Assembly (NCBI GenBank): GCA_947383645.1 | Contig: CANDEH010000032.1 | Location: forward strand, 1-21,818 | Length of the DNA: 21,818 nucleotides | Direction of reading: 5' to 3' | Origin: an uncultured Clostridia bacterium | GTDB taxonomy: Bacteria > Bacillota > Clostridia > Oscillospirales > Oscillospiraceae | Shown here: positions 6,637 to 12,966 of the stretch, one piece after another | How positions within the stretch are numbered: the stretch's first letter is position 1 | How the letters are laid out: each line of letters begins with the position of its first letter | Notes under the pieces: model-generated | Databases searched by the model: none | What the model saw: only the letters and a program-made list of their open reading frames with translations | What the model was told of the DNA's origin: nothing | Position numbers and translations under genes: made by a program

Positions 6637-7566
6637 TCACACGTTCCTTCCGACCGCCGCTGAAGCGCCGCCGTCCGCCCGCTCCCGCACAGCGGAGACG
6701 ATCAGCATCATGGGCCGGCGCAGCTCGTCGCGCATACCGGGGATATCCAGCATGTCCGCCGCCGGCTGGGGTTCTACCACATGGCGCAGTGTGAAGCCGC
6801 AGCGCAGCAGGGTTTCCAGATAGGTGGTCAGCGTCCGGTGGTATTTGGTCACCTTCTCCCCCAAAAACACCGCCTCCCGGCTGCCCTCACTGTAGTAGCG
6901 GTCCACGGGAAAGTGGAGGATCTGTCCCTGGTCGTCATAGACCCATTCCTGGGAGCCGTGGGCAGTAAACACCGGATGTTCTACTGAGAAGAGGAAGGTG
7001 CCTCCCGGCCGCAGCCAGCGGCTGATCCGCTCCGCCAGAGCGGCGAAGTCGCAGACATAGTGCAGGGCCAGAGAGCTGAGCACCACATCAAAGCTGCTGT
7101 CGGGAAAAATCAGATCCTCCATGGCGGCGCAGCGGTACTCAATCACCGGCGCGGCGTTCCGCTCCTGGGCCGTCTGGAGCATCCGCCGGGAGATATCTGT
7201 GCCGATCACTTGAGCAGCGCCGTGGTCGGCGGCATAGCGGCAGTGCCAGCCGTAGCCGCAGCCCAGATCCAGCACACGCTGTCCGCCGAAGGGGGGCAGC
7301 AGGGGCTCAAGAACGTGCCACTCTCCGGCGGCCGGGAGACCCTGCCGGGAGCGGTCCATCTGGGCGTACTTGATAAAGAAGGCCGGATCGTCGTAGGGGT
7401 TTTCCCTGGCCGTCGGCCCGCTGGCGTCTCCGCGAAGCCGGGCCTGATACTCCTGCTGTTCCCCCCGGCTGGCCCTGCGCACCGTGTACTTGCCGCAGTC
7501 GGGGCACTGCTCCGGCTCCGCGGCCCGGCTGAAGAGGAAGCGGCAGTTGTCACAAATGTAAATCAT
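6637..7566 (-). CDS. Class I SAM-dependent methyltransferase with N-terminal zinc ribbon
   Basis: A 309-residue protein in two parts. Residues 1-28 form a rubredoxin-like zinc ribbon with CDNC (cysteines 5 and 8) and CPDC (21 and 24). A charged linker (about 29-55) leads into a Rossmann methyltransferase. Its SAM-binding motif I is VLDLGCGYG at 98-106, the acidic ribose-binding residue is in GTDIS (122-126), and the motif around SFDVVLSSLALHY (158-170) is followed by RPGG (186-189). The substrate is unknown. An N-terminal zinc ribbon also occurs in rRNA methyltransferase RlmA, so an RNA substrate is possible but not shown. ATG 7566 starts right at the ribbon and lies about 20 bases behind a good -10 box; upstream in-frame starts would lie upstream of that promoter. 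The ribosome site is weak (GGTG). Confidence 0.85.
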   Translation of the reverse strand: MIYICDNCRFLFSRAAEPEQCPDCGKYTVRRASRGEQQEYQARLRGDASGPTARENPYDDPAFFIKYAQMDRSRQGLPAAGEWHVLEPLLPPFGGQRVLDLGCGYGWHCRYAADHGAAQVIGTDISRRMLQTAQERNAAPVIEYRCAAMEDLIFPDSSFDVVLSSLALHYVCDFAALAERISRWLRPGGTFLFSVEHPVFTAHGSQEWVYDDQGQILHFPVDRYYSEGSREAVFLGEKVTKYHRTLTTYLETLLRCGFTLRHVVEPQPAADMLDIPGMRDELRRPMMLIVSAVRERADGGASAAVGRNV

Positions 7567-7583
7567 TGTTATCACCAGGGAGT

Positions 7584-7612
7584 AGTATAGCAAGTTCTCC
7601 CGCCCCTGGCAA
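7584..7612 (-). promoter_or_regulatory. Predicted sigma-A promoter of the zinc-ribbon methyltransferase
   Basis: On the minus strand, -35 TTGCCA (7612-7607) and -10 TATACT (7589-7584) are 17 bases apart, just upstream of ATG 7566. This gives a very short leader. Confidence 0.7.
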
Positions 7613-7656
7613 GTGGCAGCGGGAAGAAAAAGCACCATGAAAATTTGATATTTCAC

Positions 7657-7685
7657 TTGACAAACCAGCAAGAAGAGGGTATCAT
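7657..7685 (+). promoter_or_regulatory. Promoter of the tRNA-Val gene
   Basis: Consensus -35 TTGACA (7657-7662) and -10 TATCAT (7680-7685) with an ideal 17-base spacer. The tRNA starts 16 bases after the -10 box. Confidence 0.85.
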
Positions 7686-7701
7686 ATGAATGTTCCGCCA
7701 T

Positions 7702-7778
7702 GGACGCTTAGCTCAGCTGGCTAGAGCACCTGCTTGACGTGCAGGGGGTCAGCGGTTCAAGTCCGTTAGCGTCCACCA
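7702..7778 (+). tRNA. tRNA-Val (anticodon GAC), CCA encoded
   Basis: A full cloverleaf can be drawn. The acceptor stem GGACGCT (7702-7708) pairs with AGCGTCC (7768-7774). The D stem is GCTC/GAGC. The anticodon stem CCTGC/GCAGG encloses loop TTGACGT with anticodon GAC. The T arm has the TTCAAGT loop. The discriminator A and genomic CCA end at 7778. It stands alone with its own promoter and terminator, and its 3' side adjoins integrase remains, so it is probably the attachment site of the element that follows. Confidence 0.96.
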
Positions 7779-7781
7779 TGA

Positions 7782-7817
7782 AATCCCTTGAAGCCGTAAG
7801 GCTTTGAGGGATTTTTT
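7782..7817 (+). terminator. Intrinsic terminator of tRNA-Val
   Basis: AATCCCT (7782-7788) and AAGCC (7791-7795) pair with GGCTT (7800-7804) and AGGGATT (7807-7813) around GTAA. A T6 run follows at 7812-7817. Confidence 0.9.
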
Positions 7818-7857
7818 GCTTCCTGCATCTGGAAATTCTGCGTTGTGATTTATCCCA

Positions 7858-7913
7858 TAATTTCGGGCGTTTTTGCGTAATTTCGGGCTTCCGTGCTGCA
7901 AAAGTGCTGCAAA
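7858..7913. repeat. Two pairs of short direct repeats, possible integrase arm-binding sites
   Basis: TAATTTCGGGC occurs at 7858-7868 and 7878-7888 (20-base period). GTGCTGCAAA occurs at 7893-7902 and 7904-7913 (11-base period). They lie between the tRNA and the 3' end of the integrase relic, where arm-type sites of tyrosine integrases are expected. Confidence 0.5.
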
Positions 7914-7931
7914 TTTCAGAAATCCGTTTAA

Positions 7932-8593
7932 CTATTGTGCCGCAACAGGCAGATGCTCATGCAGCATTTTTAATGCCTCGCGCACCTTCTCCGCAGTTTT
8001 GTCTGCCCGAGAACGCCGACCATAGTGGGGATAGACCCGCAGGGTCATTTCTACGGTACTATGGTACCTCTTTGATATCCAGTCCCGCCTCGAATAGACG
8101 GGTGATATAAGTATGGCGCAGTATATGCGCGGTAGCATAATGGTCTGGTAGCTCCCGATCCACTAACCTCCACATACTCTGGTAGGCAGATTTGCTCAAG
8201 GGCTTGTGATCTTTCATAGCGATCACATATTTCGTGTGAAATCTTTCTTTGTGCTGCCAGCCATATTTTGGCCCTGGCATTCTGTACCCGCTCCAACAGC
8301 AACTGGCTTTCCTGCGGCGTCAAAGGCTTCTTTTCCTGGGCCTTTTTACCAGTCGGCTTCAACATCTGGCTTACGGGGGACTTCGCCCACCAAACCATTC
8401 TCCTGTGCCACATTAAAAATACTCCGCAAATTGCTTAGGGCCTTGGATTGCAGAGAATGGCTCTTGCCAGAAAGGCTGGCCATGATTGCCTGAATCTGCA
8501 TAGGTGAAATATCCCGGAGGCGATAGTTCACAATGGCAGGGAGTATATGCAGATTCAACATATACTTAGAGGTTTTGACTTTGACGTAGTTTT
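7932..8593 (-). pseudogene. int: Tyrosine recombinase (phage/ICE integrase), frameshifted and internally deleted
   Basis: Pieces of one integrase read in succession on the minus strand in changing frames. The core-binding (SAM-like) domain is NYVKVKTSKYMLNLHILPAI and onward (about 8593-8370). The linker MLKPTGKKAQEKKPLTPQES is in a second frame (about 8365-8280). The catalytic end is in a third frame (8280-8059) and includes HILRHTYITRLFEAGLDIKE, the HxLRHT box. The tail STVEMTLRVYPHYG, with the nucleophilic tyrosine, is back in the first frame (about 8070 to stop 7932). The part that should carry the first catalytic arginine is missing between the linker and catalytic pieces, and the LAGH stretch before STVEMT is mostly deleted. 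This is not a functional recombinase. It points toward the tRNA gene, as integrases at attL usually do. Confidence 0.85.
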
Positions 8594-8778
8594 TCGATTG
8601 ATTTCAGATGAGCCGTATTCAAGGTATCGCTCCAATGATTCCACTTCCGCCCTACACGGGCGCAAGGAACAACTCCTGTACGCAATAATGTACGTATAGC
8701 GGGTTCTGTCAGGCACGTGTCTGGATCAGATTCCCGAAAATATGCAGCGGCTTCTCGAATAGCTCGAGTGTGAACCAT
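8566..8778 (-). CDS. Excisionase-like small DNA-binding protein fused to integrase remnant
   Basis: A 70-residue protein with a good AGGAGG ribosome site 9 bases before its ATG. Residues 1-45, with REAAAYFRESDPDTCLTEPA and then RTLLRTGVVPCARVGRK, look like the small winged-helix excisionase-type proteins of clostridial mobile elements. From about residue 46 (WNHWSDTLNTAHLKSIEK) the sequence no longer fits that family and resembles the start of an integrase core-binding domain. That domain then continues, in another frame, in the integrase relic from about 8593 downward. I infer a deletion that joined xis and int and removed the excisionase tail and the integrase N-terminus. The product may be expressed but is unlikely to be a normal Xis. 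Confidence 0.6.
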   Translation of the reverse strand: MVHTRAIREAAAYFRESDPDTCLTEPAIRTLLRTGVVPCARVGRKWNHWSDTLNTAHLKSIEKLRQSQNL

Positions 8779-9268
8779 AGATTGTTGCCTCCTATAAAAG
8801 CCATTATGGGTATGTTGTAATACCGTGTTTTTCTATCGCAGCTATGTAGCTGTGCCGTATTTTCAGGCGGCAGGACCGCCTTACTGGCTCACCCCCGGCA
8901 CGATGGGAAGTATACTGTCACCTGTGGTACCGACAGACGGCGGCGGCAGGTGACGAAGCTACCCAGACCAATCCCACAGTATCCCCGCGTTCAGCCGGCG
9001 GGAGGGACGGCCATGGGTGCCCCTTTAGCAAGGCCAGCTGCTCCGGTCGCTCGGATCTGTAGGGGCAGTGGCGGGGGAGAGCCGGGGAGGGGCACCATGG
9101 CCTATACTGATGTTCCATTTTCAAGGTGCAGTTTGCTGCCGCGTATTTTCGCGGTGAAGGTGCGTGGAGCGTTCAGAGATAGAATCGGTGGAGGATGCTG
9201 TTCATGGTGTCTGTAGAAATTCTAAAAAATAACAATAGAATGATAGATGTGCTAAAATAGCAAGCGAG
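8779..9268. other. Non-coding remains of the mobile element
   Basis: No gene is supported in these 490 bases. Visible structure: a palindrome with CAGCTA/TAGCTG arms (8839-8852), a hairpin AGGCGG/CCGCCT (8865-8870 with 8876-8881), and a wide inverted repeat GTCACCTG (8917-8924) with CAGGTGAC (8947-8954). The last part is AT-rich and leads into the transposase relic. Open frames across it have no recognisable motifs. Confidence 0.5.
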
Positions 9269-10137
9269 GTGCAGCACAACGAAGCGAGGAATCTGCTGGT
9301 AAAGGCATACAAAAAAAGCCATGACGCAATCGGTTTCAACGGTGTAGCGACTGTCTGAACAGAAGGCGAAGACGGGAAGCGTAGTTCTTCGTGTCAGTCA
9401 AAGGGGGCGCAAACGAATACTGAGCAGTAAGGAGCTGGAACAAATCGCACAGGTGATAGAGACACAGCCGAATATCACTCTATCTGAAATCATCGAAAAG
9501 CTGGGACTGCATGTGGGGATTGAGACGGTGCGGCGGGCGGTCCTGGCCATGGGAAAAAAAGATGATTCGCGCTTCAGAACAGGAGCGTCCCCGATGTTCG
9601 CGCAAAGAGAGAGCAATGGAATGGGTTTGCAAAGACAGCAGACGCGAAACACCTGGTATTCCTGGATGAAAGCGGTGTGAATGTGGCGTTACGGGCGTGG
9701 AAGGGGCGGCCGGCGTACCGCTGAGCAAACCGAAATCTACGACCATCCTGTCCTCGATCCGTCCGGATGGAGACCTGGCTTTTACGACCTTTCAGGGCGG
9801 AACCACAGGTACCCGGTTTCTGACCTATCTGAAAGATATCCTGCTCCCAACCCTTCGCTCCGGCGATGTCGTTGTGATGGATAACCTTCGGACCCACCAT
9901 ATCCAGGCTGTGGCGGAGCTGTTGCATGATGCCGGAGCGCAGGTGCTGTATCTGCCCCCGTACAGCCCGGACTTGAATCCTATTGAAAAACTCTGGTCTA
10001 AGGTCAAAGCTGTTTTGAGAAAGCCTCATGTCCGTACCGCTGCCGCGCTTGCTGCTGCTATCCCCTTTGTCCTTGGTTTGATTTCTATCCAGAACTGCGT
10101 TGGCTGGTTCCGTTGTGCTGGGTATTACTTATTTTGA
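9269..10137 (+). pseudogene. IS630-type (DDE) transposase, multiply frameshifted
   Basis: Successive frames rebuild one IS630/Tc1-mariner-class transposase. The N-terminal helix-turn-helix is VQHNEARNLLVKAYKKSH (from 9269, start ATG changed to GTG). Next comes STV, a TAG stop at 9345-9347, and RLSEQKAKTGSVVLRVSQRG in another frame. The piece SEIIEKLGLHVGIETVRRA follows. The catalytic residues are spread over frames: LVFLDESGVN near 9650-9680 (first D), VVVMDNLRTHH near 9871-9903 (second D) and NPIEKLWSKVKAVLR near 9976-10020 (E). Shifts are placed between 9324 and 9345, in the A7 run 9554-9560, in the C4 run near 9589-9592, and twice between 9681 and 9715. With a stop and at least five shifts it is inactive. 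Terminal inverted repeats could not be identified. Confidence 0.85.
9270..9324 (+). repeat. 55-base exact direct repeat, copy 1 (copy 2 at 21764-21818)
   Basis: Bases 9270-9324 are identical to the last 55 bases of the window. They encode the transposase N-terminus. The base before the repeat differs (G at 9269, A at 21763), and the sequences further upstream are unrelated. Confidence 0.95.
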
Positions 10138-10272
10138 GATTTGCTCTAATCATGATGCGGCATTCTTTCACAAGTGATGAGGTCTCTATGCACCCCAGTA
10201 TAATCGACCAGCAGGCACAATGCGAGCAGGAGTTTTGACGGGCTGGGGCCGGGATGAACCGCCGCCCGGTCA

Positions 10273-10308
10273 GATGAAAGGGCCTGCCAGATGGCAGGCC
10301 CTTTCATC
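10273..10308. terminator. 16-bp perfect hairpin downstream of the peptide-transport operon
   Basis: GATGAAAGGGCCTGCC (10273-10288) pairs with 10293-10308 around AGAT. It lies 48 bases beyond the last operon gene (minus strand). The minus-strand side has no T run, while the plus-strand side is followed by a short CTTTT, so it may be a 3'-end hairpin for the operon. The rest of 10138-10356 shows no supported gene. Confidence 0.6.
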
Positions 10309-10356
10309 AGGAGCTTTTCATTGTGCCGCTTCGTATCTGCGGCAGACTTCGCTGTA

Positions 10357-11517
10357 TTACTGCGCCCAGGTATCCCTGAATACACGCAGGAAGTTTCCGC
10401 CCATTACCTTCTTGACATCCTCGCGGCTGAATCCCCTCTTGAGGAGCGCGTCGACAATGTTGGGGTAGTTGGCGATGCCGTGGAGGCCCTCTGTCAGCAC
10501 GGAGAGGCGCCCCCTGCCGGCGGCCAGCGCCTCCTCCACCCGGTCGTGGAAATACTCTATGCAGCCGGGGCTGAAGTTGTCCGGGTTAAAGTAGTACTCC
10601 GCCATCTCCCGGGCGTCGCTGTGCTTATAGGCCCCCGGTTCGGCGTTGGAATCCAGGCCGAAGCCCACATGGTCGATGCCCAGAAGGTCGGCGTAGTAGG
10701 CGATGGTATCCACAAAGCGCTGAATGGACGGCCCCTGCTTGTCGTCGCACAGCAGCGGGGCAAATCCTACCACGCCCACCACGCCGTTGGTGGCGGCGCA
10801 TTTTTTCGCCTGCTCGTCGGTGATGTTGCGCAGGTTGTTGAACATCGCTTTGGGGTTGGAGTGGCTGAAAATCATGGGCTTCTGGGCCATGTCCAGGGCC
10901 TCCAGGGTGGAGCGGCAGCCCACGTGGCTCAGATCCACTGTGACGTGACTGCGCTCCATGGCCCGGATCAGCGCCCTGCCCTGCGCGGACAGGCCACAGT
11001 CCGTACCGGTGTCGCAGCCGTCGGCGGCAAAGGAGCGGGAGTGGTAGGCGATCTGCATCACCCGCAGGCCCATCCGCGCGAAGATCTCCACAGAGGAGTT
11101 GAGGTCGAGACCCCGCACGAAGTCGCAGCTCTGTGCGCCGAAGATCAGTCCCACCTTCCCGGTGCGCTTGGCCTCCAGGATGTCCCCGGTGGTGAGGATG
11201 TTCATAAAGTGCTCCGGATCGGCAAGGGGGACGTAGTTCATCTCAATGAGCTTCTCCACCACGCCGCTGTAGGAGGGGTCGTAGGTCTGGGGAACGGTGA
11301 TATTCAGGGCGGTGGGCCGCCCTGCCTCAAGCTGCCAGTTGTAGGTCTCCGCAAAGAAGGAGCACATGTCGATAATGATGCACTCCTGGTGGAGCTTCTT
11401 CGCCTCCGCGGAGATGGCGGCGTTCCAGGCGAGGGCGGTTTCCCGAAGTTCCGGGTTGTCCTCGCACCAGTAGGCCATGAAGTACTTGTCTGCCATAGTG
11501 CGCAGCTTCTGATCCAT
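10357..11517 (-). CDS. M19 (renal dipeptidase) family protein with atypical metal-site residues
   Basis: A 386-residue TIM-barrel amidohydrolase-type protein of the M19 family, whose typical members are zinc dipeptidases. Recognisable parts are VTVDLSHVG (about 192-200, metal ligand H198), PMIFSHSNP (214-222, ligand H219), VGFGLDS (284-290) and GGNFLRVF (373-380). Two canonical sites differ. The N-terminal HxD of the DGHND motif reads DMCSF at 50-54, and the bridging glutamate of the usual GIEGG motif lies at FGAQSC (126-131), with Q129 in its place. A subfamily with GFQN at that site exists in my knowledge of M19 proteins, so this may be a divergent activity rather than a dead enzyme. There is no signal peptide, so it is cytoplasmic. 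Start 11517 has AAGGAAGG just upstream. It is the last gene of the transporter operon, 32 bases after the M14 gene. Confidence 0.85.
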   Translation of the reverse strand: MDQKLRTMADKYFMAYWCEDNPELRETALAWNAAISAEAKKLHQECIIIDMCSFFAETYNWQLEAGRPTALNITVPQTYDPSYSGVVEKLIEMNYVPLADPEHFMNILTTGDILEAKRTGKVGLIFGAQSCDFVRGLDLNSSVEIFARMGLRVMQIAYHSRSFAADGCDTGTDCGLSAQGRALIRAMERSHVTVDLSHVGCRSTLEALDMAQKPMIFSHSNPKAMFNNLRNITDEQAKKCAATNGVVGVVGFAPLLCDDKQGPSIQRFVDTIAYYADLLGIDHVGFGLDSNAEPGAYKHSDAREMAEYYFNPDNFSPGCIEYFHDRVEEALAAGRGRLSVLTEGLHGIANYPNIVDALLKRGFSREDVKKVMGGNFLRVFRDTWAQ

Positions 11518-11549
11518 TTTTTTGCCTTCCTTTCTTCTTTTTGTGTCCG

Positions 11550-12836
11550 TTAATCCCCGCCGCCGCGGATGAAGTCCTCCAGTACCGCGATGAGCGCATG
11601 GGCATGGCGGCGGGCCCACTGCTCAAGGCGCTCCAGCGGGACCTGGTCGTTGTCGTTGCACCGTCCCTCCTCCGAGCCGGCCGACTGGAGGGAGAAGGCC
11701 GGGATGCCGAAGGTGGACAGCACCCACCCCTCAAAGGTCCCGTGGGGCATACCGGTGTCCGCAAAGCAGTCCATCAGCGGCATGGGGTACTCAATGGGCG
11801 GCGCGGTAAAGGTACCGCAGCCCGGATGGCTGGCGCGGAAGGCCCGGGAGTAGAGATTGGCCAGCCGGTTGTGACTTGCCCAGTTCACATCGTCCGGAGA
11901 GGTGTCCAGCAGAAGCCAGTCCTCTGTAACAACAGAGCAGGAGTCGTAGTCAAACAGCGCCAGCGGGTGCTTCACGCTGCGCACAAAGCTCACCGCGGCC
12001 CGGGTCTCGTTCTCGCTGGCGGGGTAGGGGCCGTGGTAGGTGCTGGCGTCAGGATCGCCGCTGCTGTAGCCGTAGACGTACTCTGTGGCCCAGTTGAAGT
12101 CAAAGTTGCGGTTGAGATCCACCCCGTTGGGGTTCTTGCGCAGATAAAAGGGCTCGCCCTCCACAGTCTCCTCCCGCACATCCACATTGACAGCGGGAAG
12201 CACGGCGAGGCCCACCTGCTCCAGAAGCTCCGGACGGGTCTCCAGCATAAAGCGCAGCGCTTTGAGCAGCAGCTCCGGCCCCGGCTCGCTGGCGTGGATC
12301 GCCCCGGCCAGAAGGATGGTCCGCTCCTGACTGCCGATCTTCAGGCCCAGCATCCGCCGGTGGCGCGTGCTCTCGCCGAAGTCCTCCACTGAGACCAGCG
12401 CGGGGTAGTCCGCGGCCAGGCGGCGCATCTCATCACAGAAGCGCTCATAGCTCCACCAGACCTCGCTGTCCCGGAGCTTGCAGGCGACGGGGCCGATTTT
12501 TGTCAGCCGTCCGTCCACCTCCTGGGTCACCCAGTAGAGGTAGATATGCCCTACCTTTGCCGTCTGGTCCACATATTCGCAGAAGGAGTGGACCAGCGGC
12601 AGTGTCCCCGCAAAAACCTCCTGGACCCGGGGGTCGTCCATACGCTGGTTCTCGATGTACTCCGTCCAGAACCCCGGGGAATCTCCGCACATGCCGGTGC
12701 TGAAGTTGATCTCATCCGCACACCTGCGGTAGACCTTGACCGGCAGGTTTGCCTCGGCGCCCAAATCGCCCCGCTGCATAAAGCGGACGTGGATCCTCCC
12801 ATCCCTTACCTTTGCCTTCAGACTGCCTTTAATCAC
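11550..12836 (-). CDS. M14 family zinc carboxypeptidase-like protein with atypical active site
   Basis: A 428-residue protein with an N-terminal domain (about 1-125) of unknown fold and a C-terminal M14 carboxypeptidase domain (about 127-425). The HxxE zinc motif is AIHASEPG (H181, E184). The substrate-carboxylate motif is NGVDLNRNF (237-245). By position, the third zinc histidine of M14 enzymes (HS motif) falls at FDYDSCS (295-301) and reads D298, and the catalytic glutamate near the C-terminus falls at AFSLQSAG (380-387) and reads Q383. These assignments come from motif spacing and need a structural alignment. No signal peptide, so a cytoplasmic role on imported substrates is likely. The GTG at 12836 is chosen because the nearest ATG is out of frame and AAAGGAG lies 11 bases upstream. 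It sits in the operon between the binding protein and the M19 gene. Confidence 0.85.
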   Translation of the reverse strand: MIKGSLKAKVRDGRIHVRFMQRGDLGAEANLPVKVYRRCADEINFSTGMCGDSPGFWTEYIENQRMDDPRVQEVFAGTLPLVHSFCEYVDQTAKVGHIYLYWVTQEVDGRLTKIGPVACKLRDSEVWWSYERFCDEMRRLAADYPALVSVEDFGESTRHRRMLGLKIGSQERTILLAGAIHASEPGPELLLKALRFMLETRPELLEQVGLAVLPAVNVDVREETVEGEPFYLRKNPNGVDLNRNFDFNWATEYVYGYSSGDPDASTYHGPYPASENETRAAVSFVRSVKHPLALFDYDSCSVVTEDWLLLDTSPDDVNWASHNRLANLYSRAFRASHPGCGTFTAPPIEYPMPLMDCFADTGMPHGTFEGWVLSTFGIPAFSLQSAGSEEGRCNDNDQVPLERLEQWARRHAHALIAVLEDFIRGGGD

Positions 12837-12913
12837 GGTGCATCACGCTCCTTTTTTGTGGAAGGACTGATTCAGTCGGCGTGCGGAGATTGATTCAGTG
12901 CTTCCTTAGATTG

Positions 12914-12942
12914 CCCGCGGACAGGGAATGCCTGCCCGCGGG
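12914..12942 (-). promoter_or_regulatory. Intra-operon hairpin between the binding-protein gene and the M14 gene
   Basis: CCCGCGG (12914-12920) pairs with CCGCGGG (12936-12942), and CAGG (12922-12925) can pair with CCTG (12931-12934). It follows the binding-protein stop by about 25 bases, with no T run. Such hairpins commonly protect the 3' end of the binding-protein message and lower downstream expression. Confidence 0.5.
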
Positions 12943-12966
12943 TGCAGAGAGGGGTAGAAAGGCCGG

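Larger units (their letters stand above)
7779..10137. mobile_element. Degenerate integrated element downstream of tRNA-Val, with a nested IS630-type relic
   Basis: The region begins at the 3' end of a tRNA gene. It carries an inward-facing, broken tyrosine integrase, an excisionase-like gene and a decayed transposase, and its base composition looks more AT-rich than the flanking genes, especially 7800-8830. No cargo genes remain. No copy of the tRNA 3' end was found to the right, so the second attachment site is lost or overwritten. The right boundary is set at the end of the transposase relic and is approximate. Confidence 0.6.

Noticed and set aside
8950..9216. Plus-strand and minus-strand small frames in the mobile-element remains
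   Set aside because: No motifs, poor ribosome sites and no recognisable homology; treated as non-coding remains.
9554..9564. A7G tract in the transposase as a programmed frameshift site
   Set aside because: A -1 shift there meets TGA at once; a +1 shift is needed to restore the family sequence, and many other disruptions exist. Simple decay fits better.
10190..10214. Similarity between ATCGACCAGCAGG here and ATCGGCCAGCAGG at 21724-21736, both near IS630 copies
   Set aside because: The match is short and lies on opposite sides of the two copies in the same orientation, so it does not behave like an IS terminal repeat; chance is likely.
7702..10356. Search for a second attachment site (copy of the tRNA 3' end)
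   Set aside because: No convincing copy of the T-arm/acceptor 3' sequence was found to the right, so attR is not annotated.
10146..10385. A minus-strand frame ending in LCLLVDYTGVHRDLITCERM, which looks protein-like
   Set aside because: It overlaps the M19 C-terminus out of frame and crosses the 16-bp hairpin. I recognise no family, so it is not called a gene.
10291..11553. A 420-codon plus-strand open frame
   Set aside because: It is antisense to the M19 gene, with no motifs and no ribosome site; the minus-strand gene has clear family motifs.
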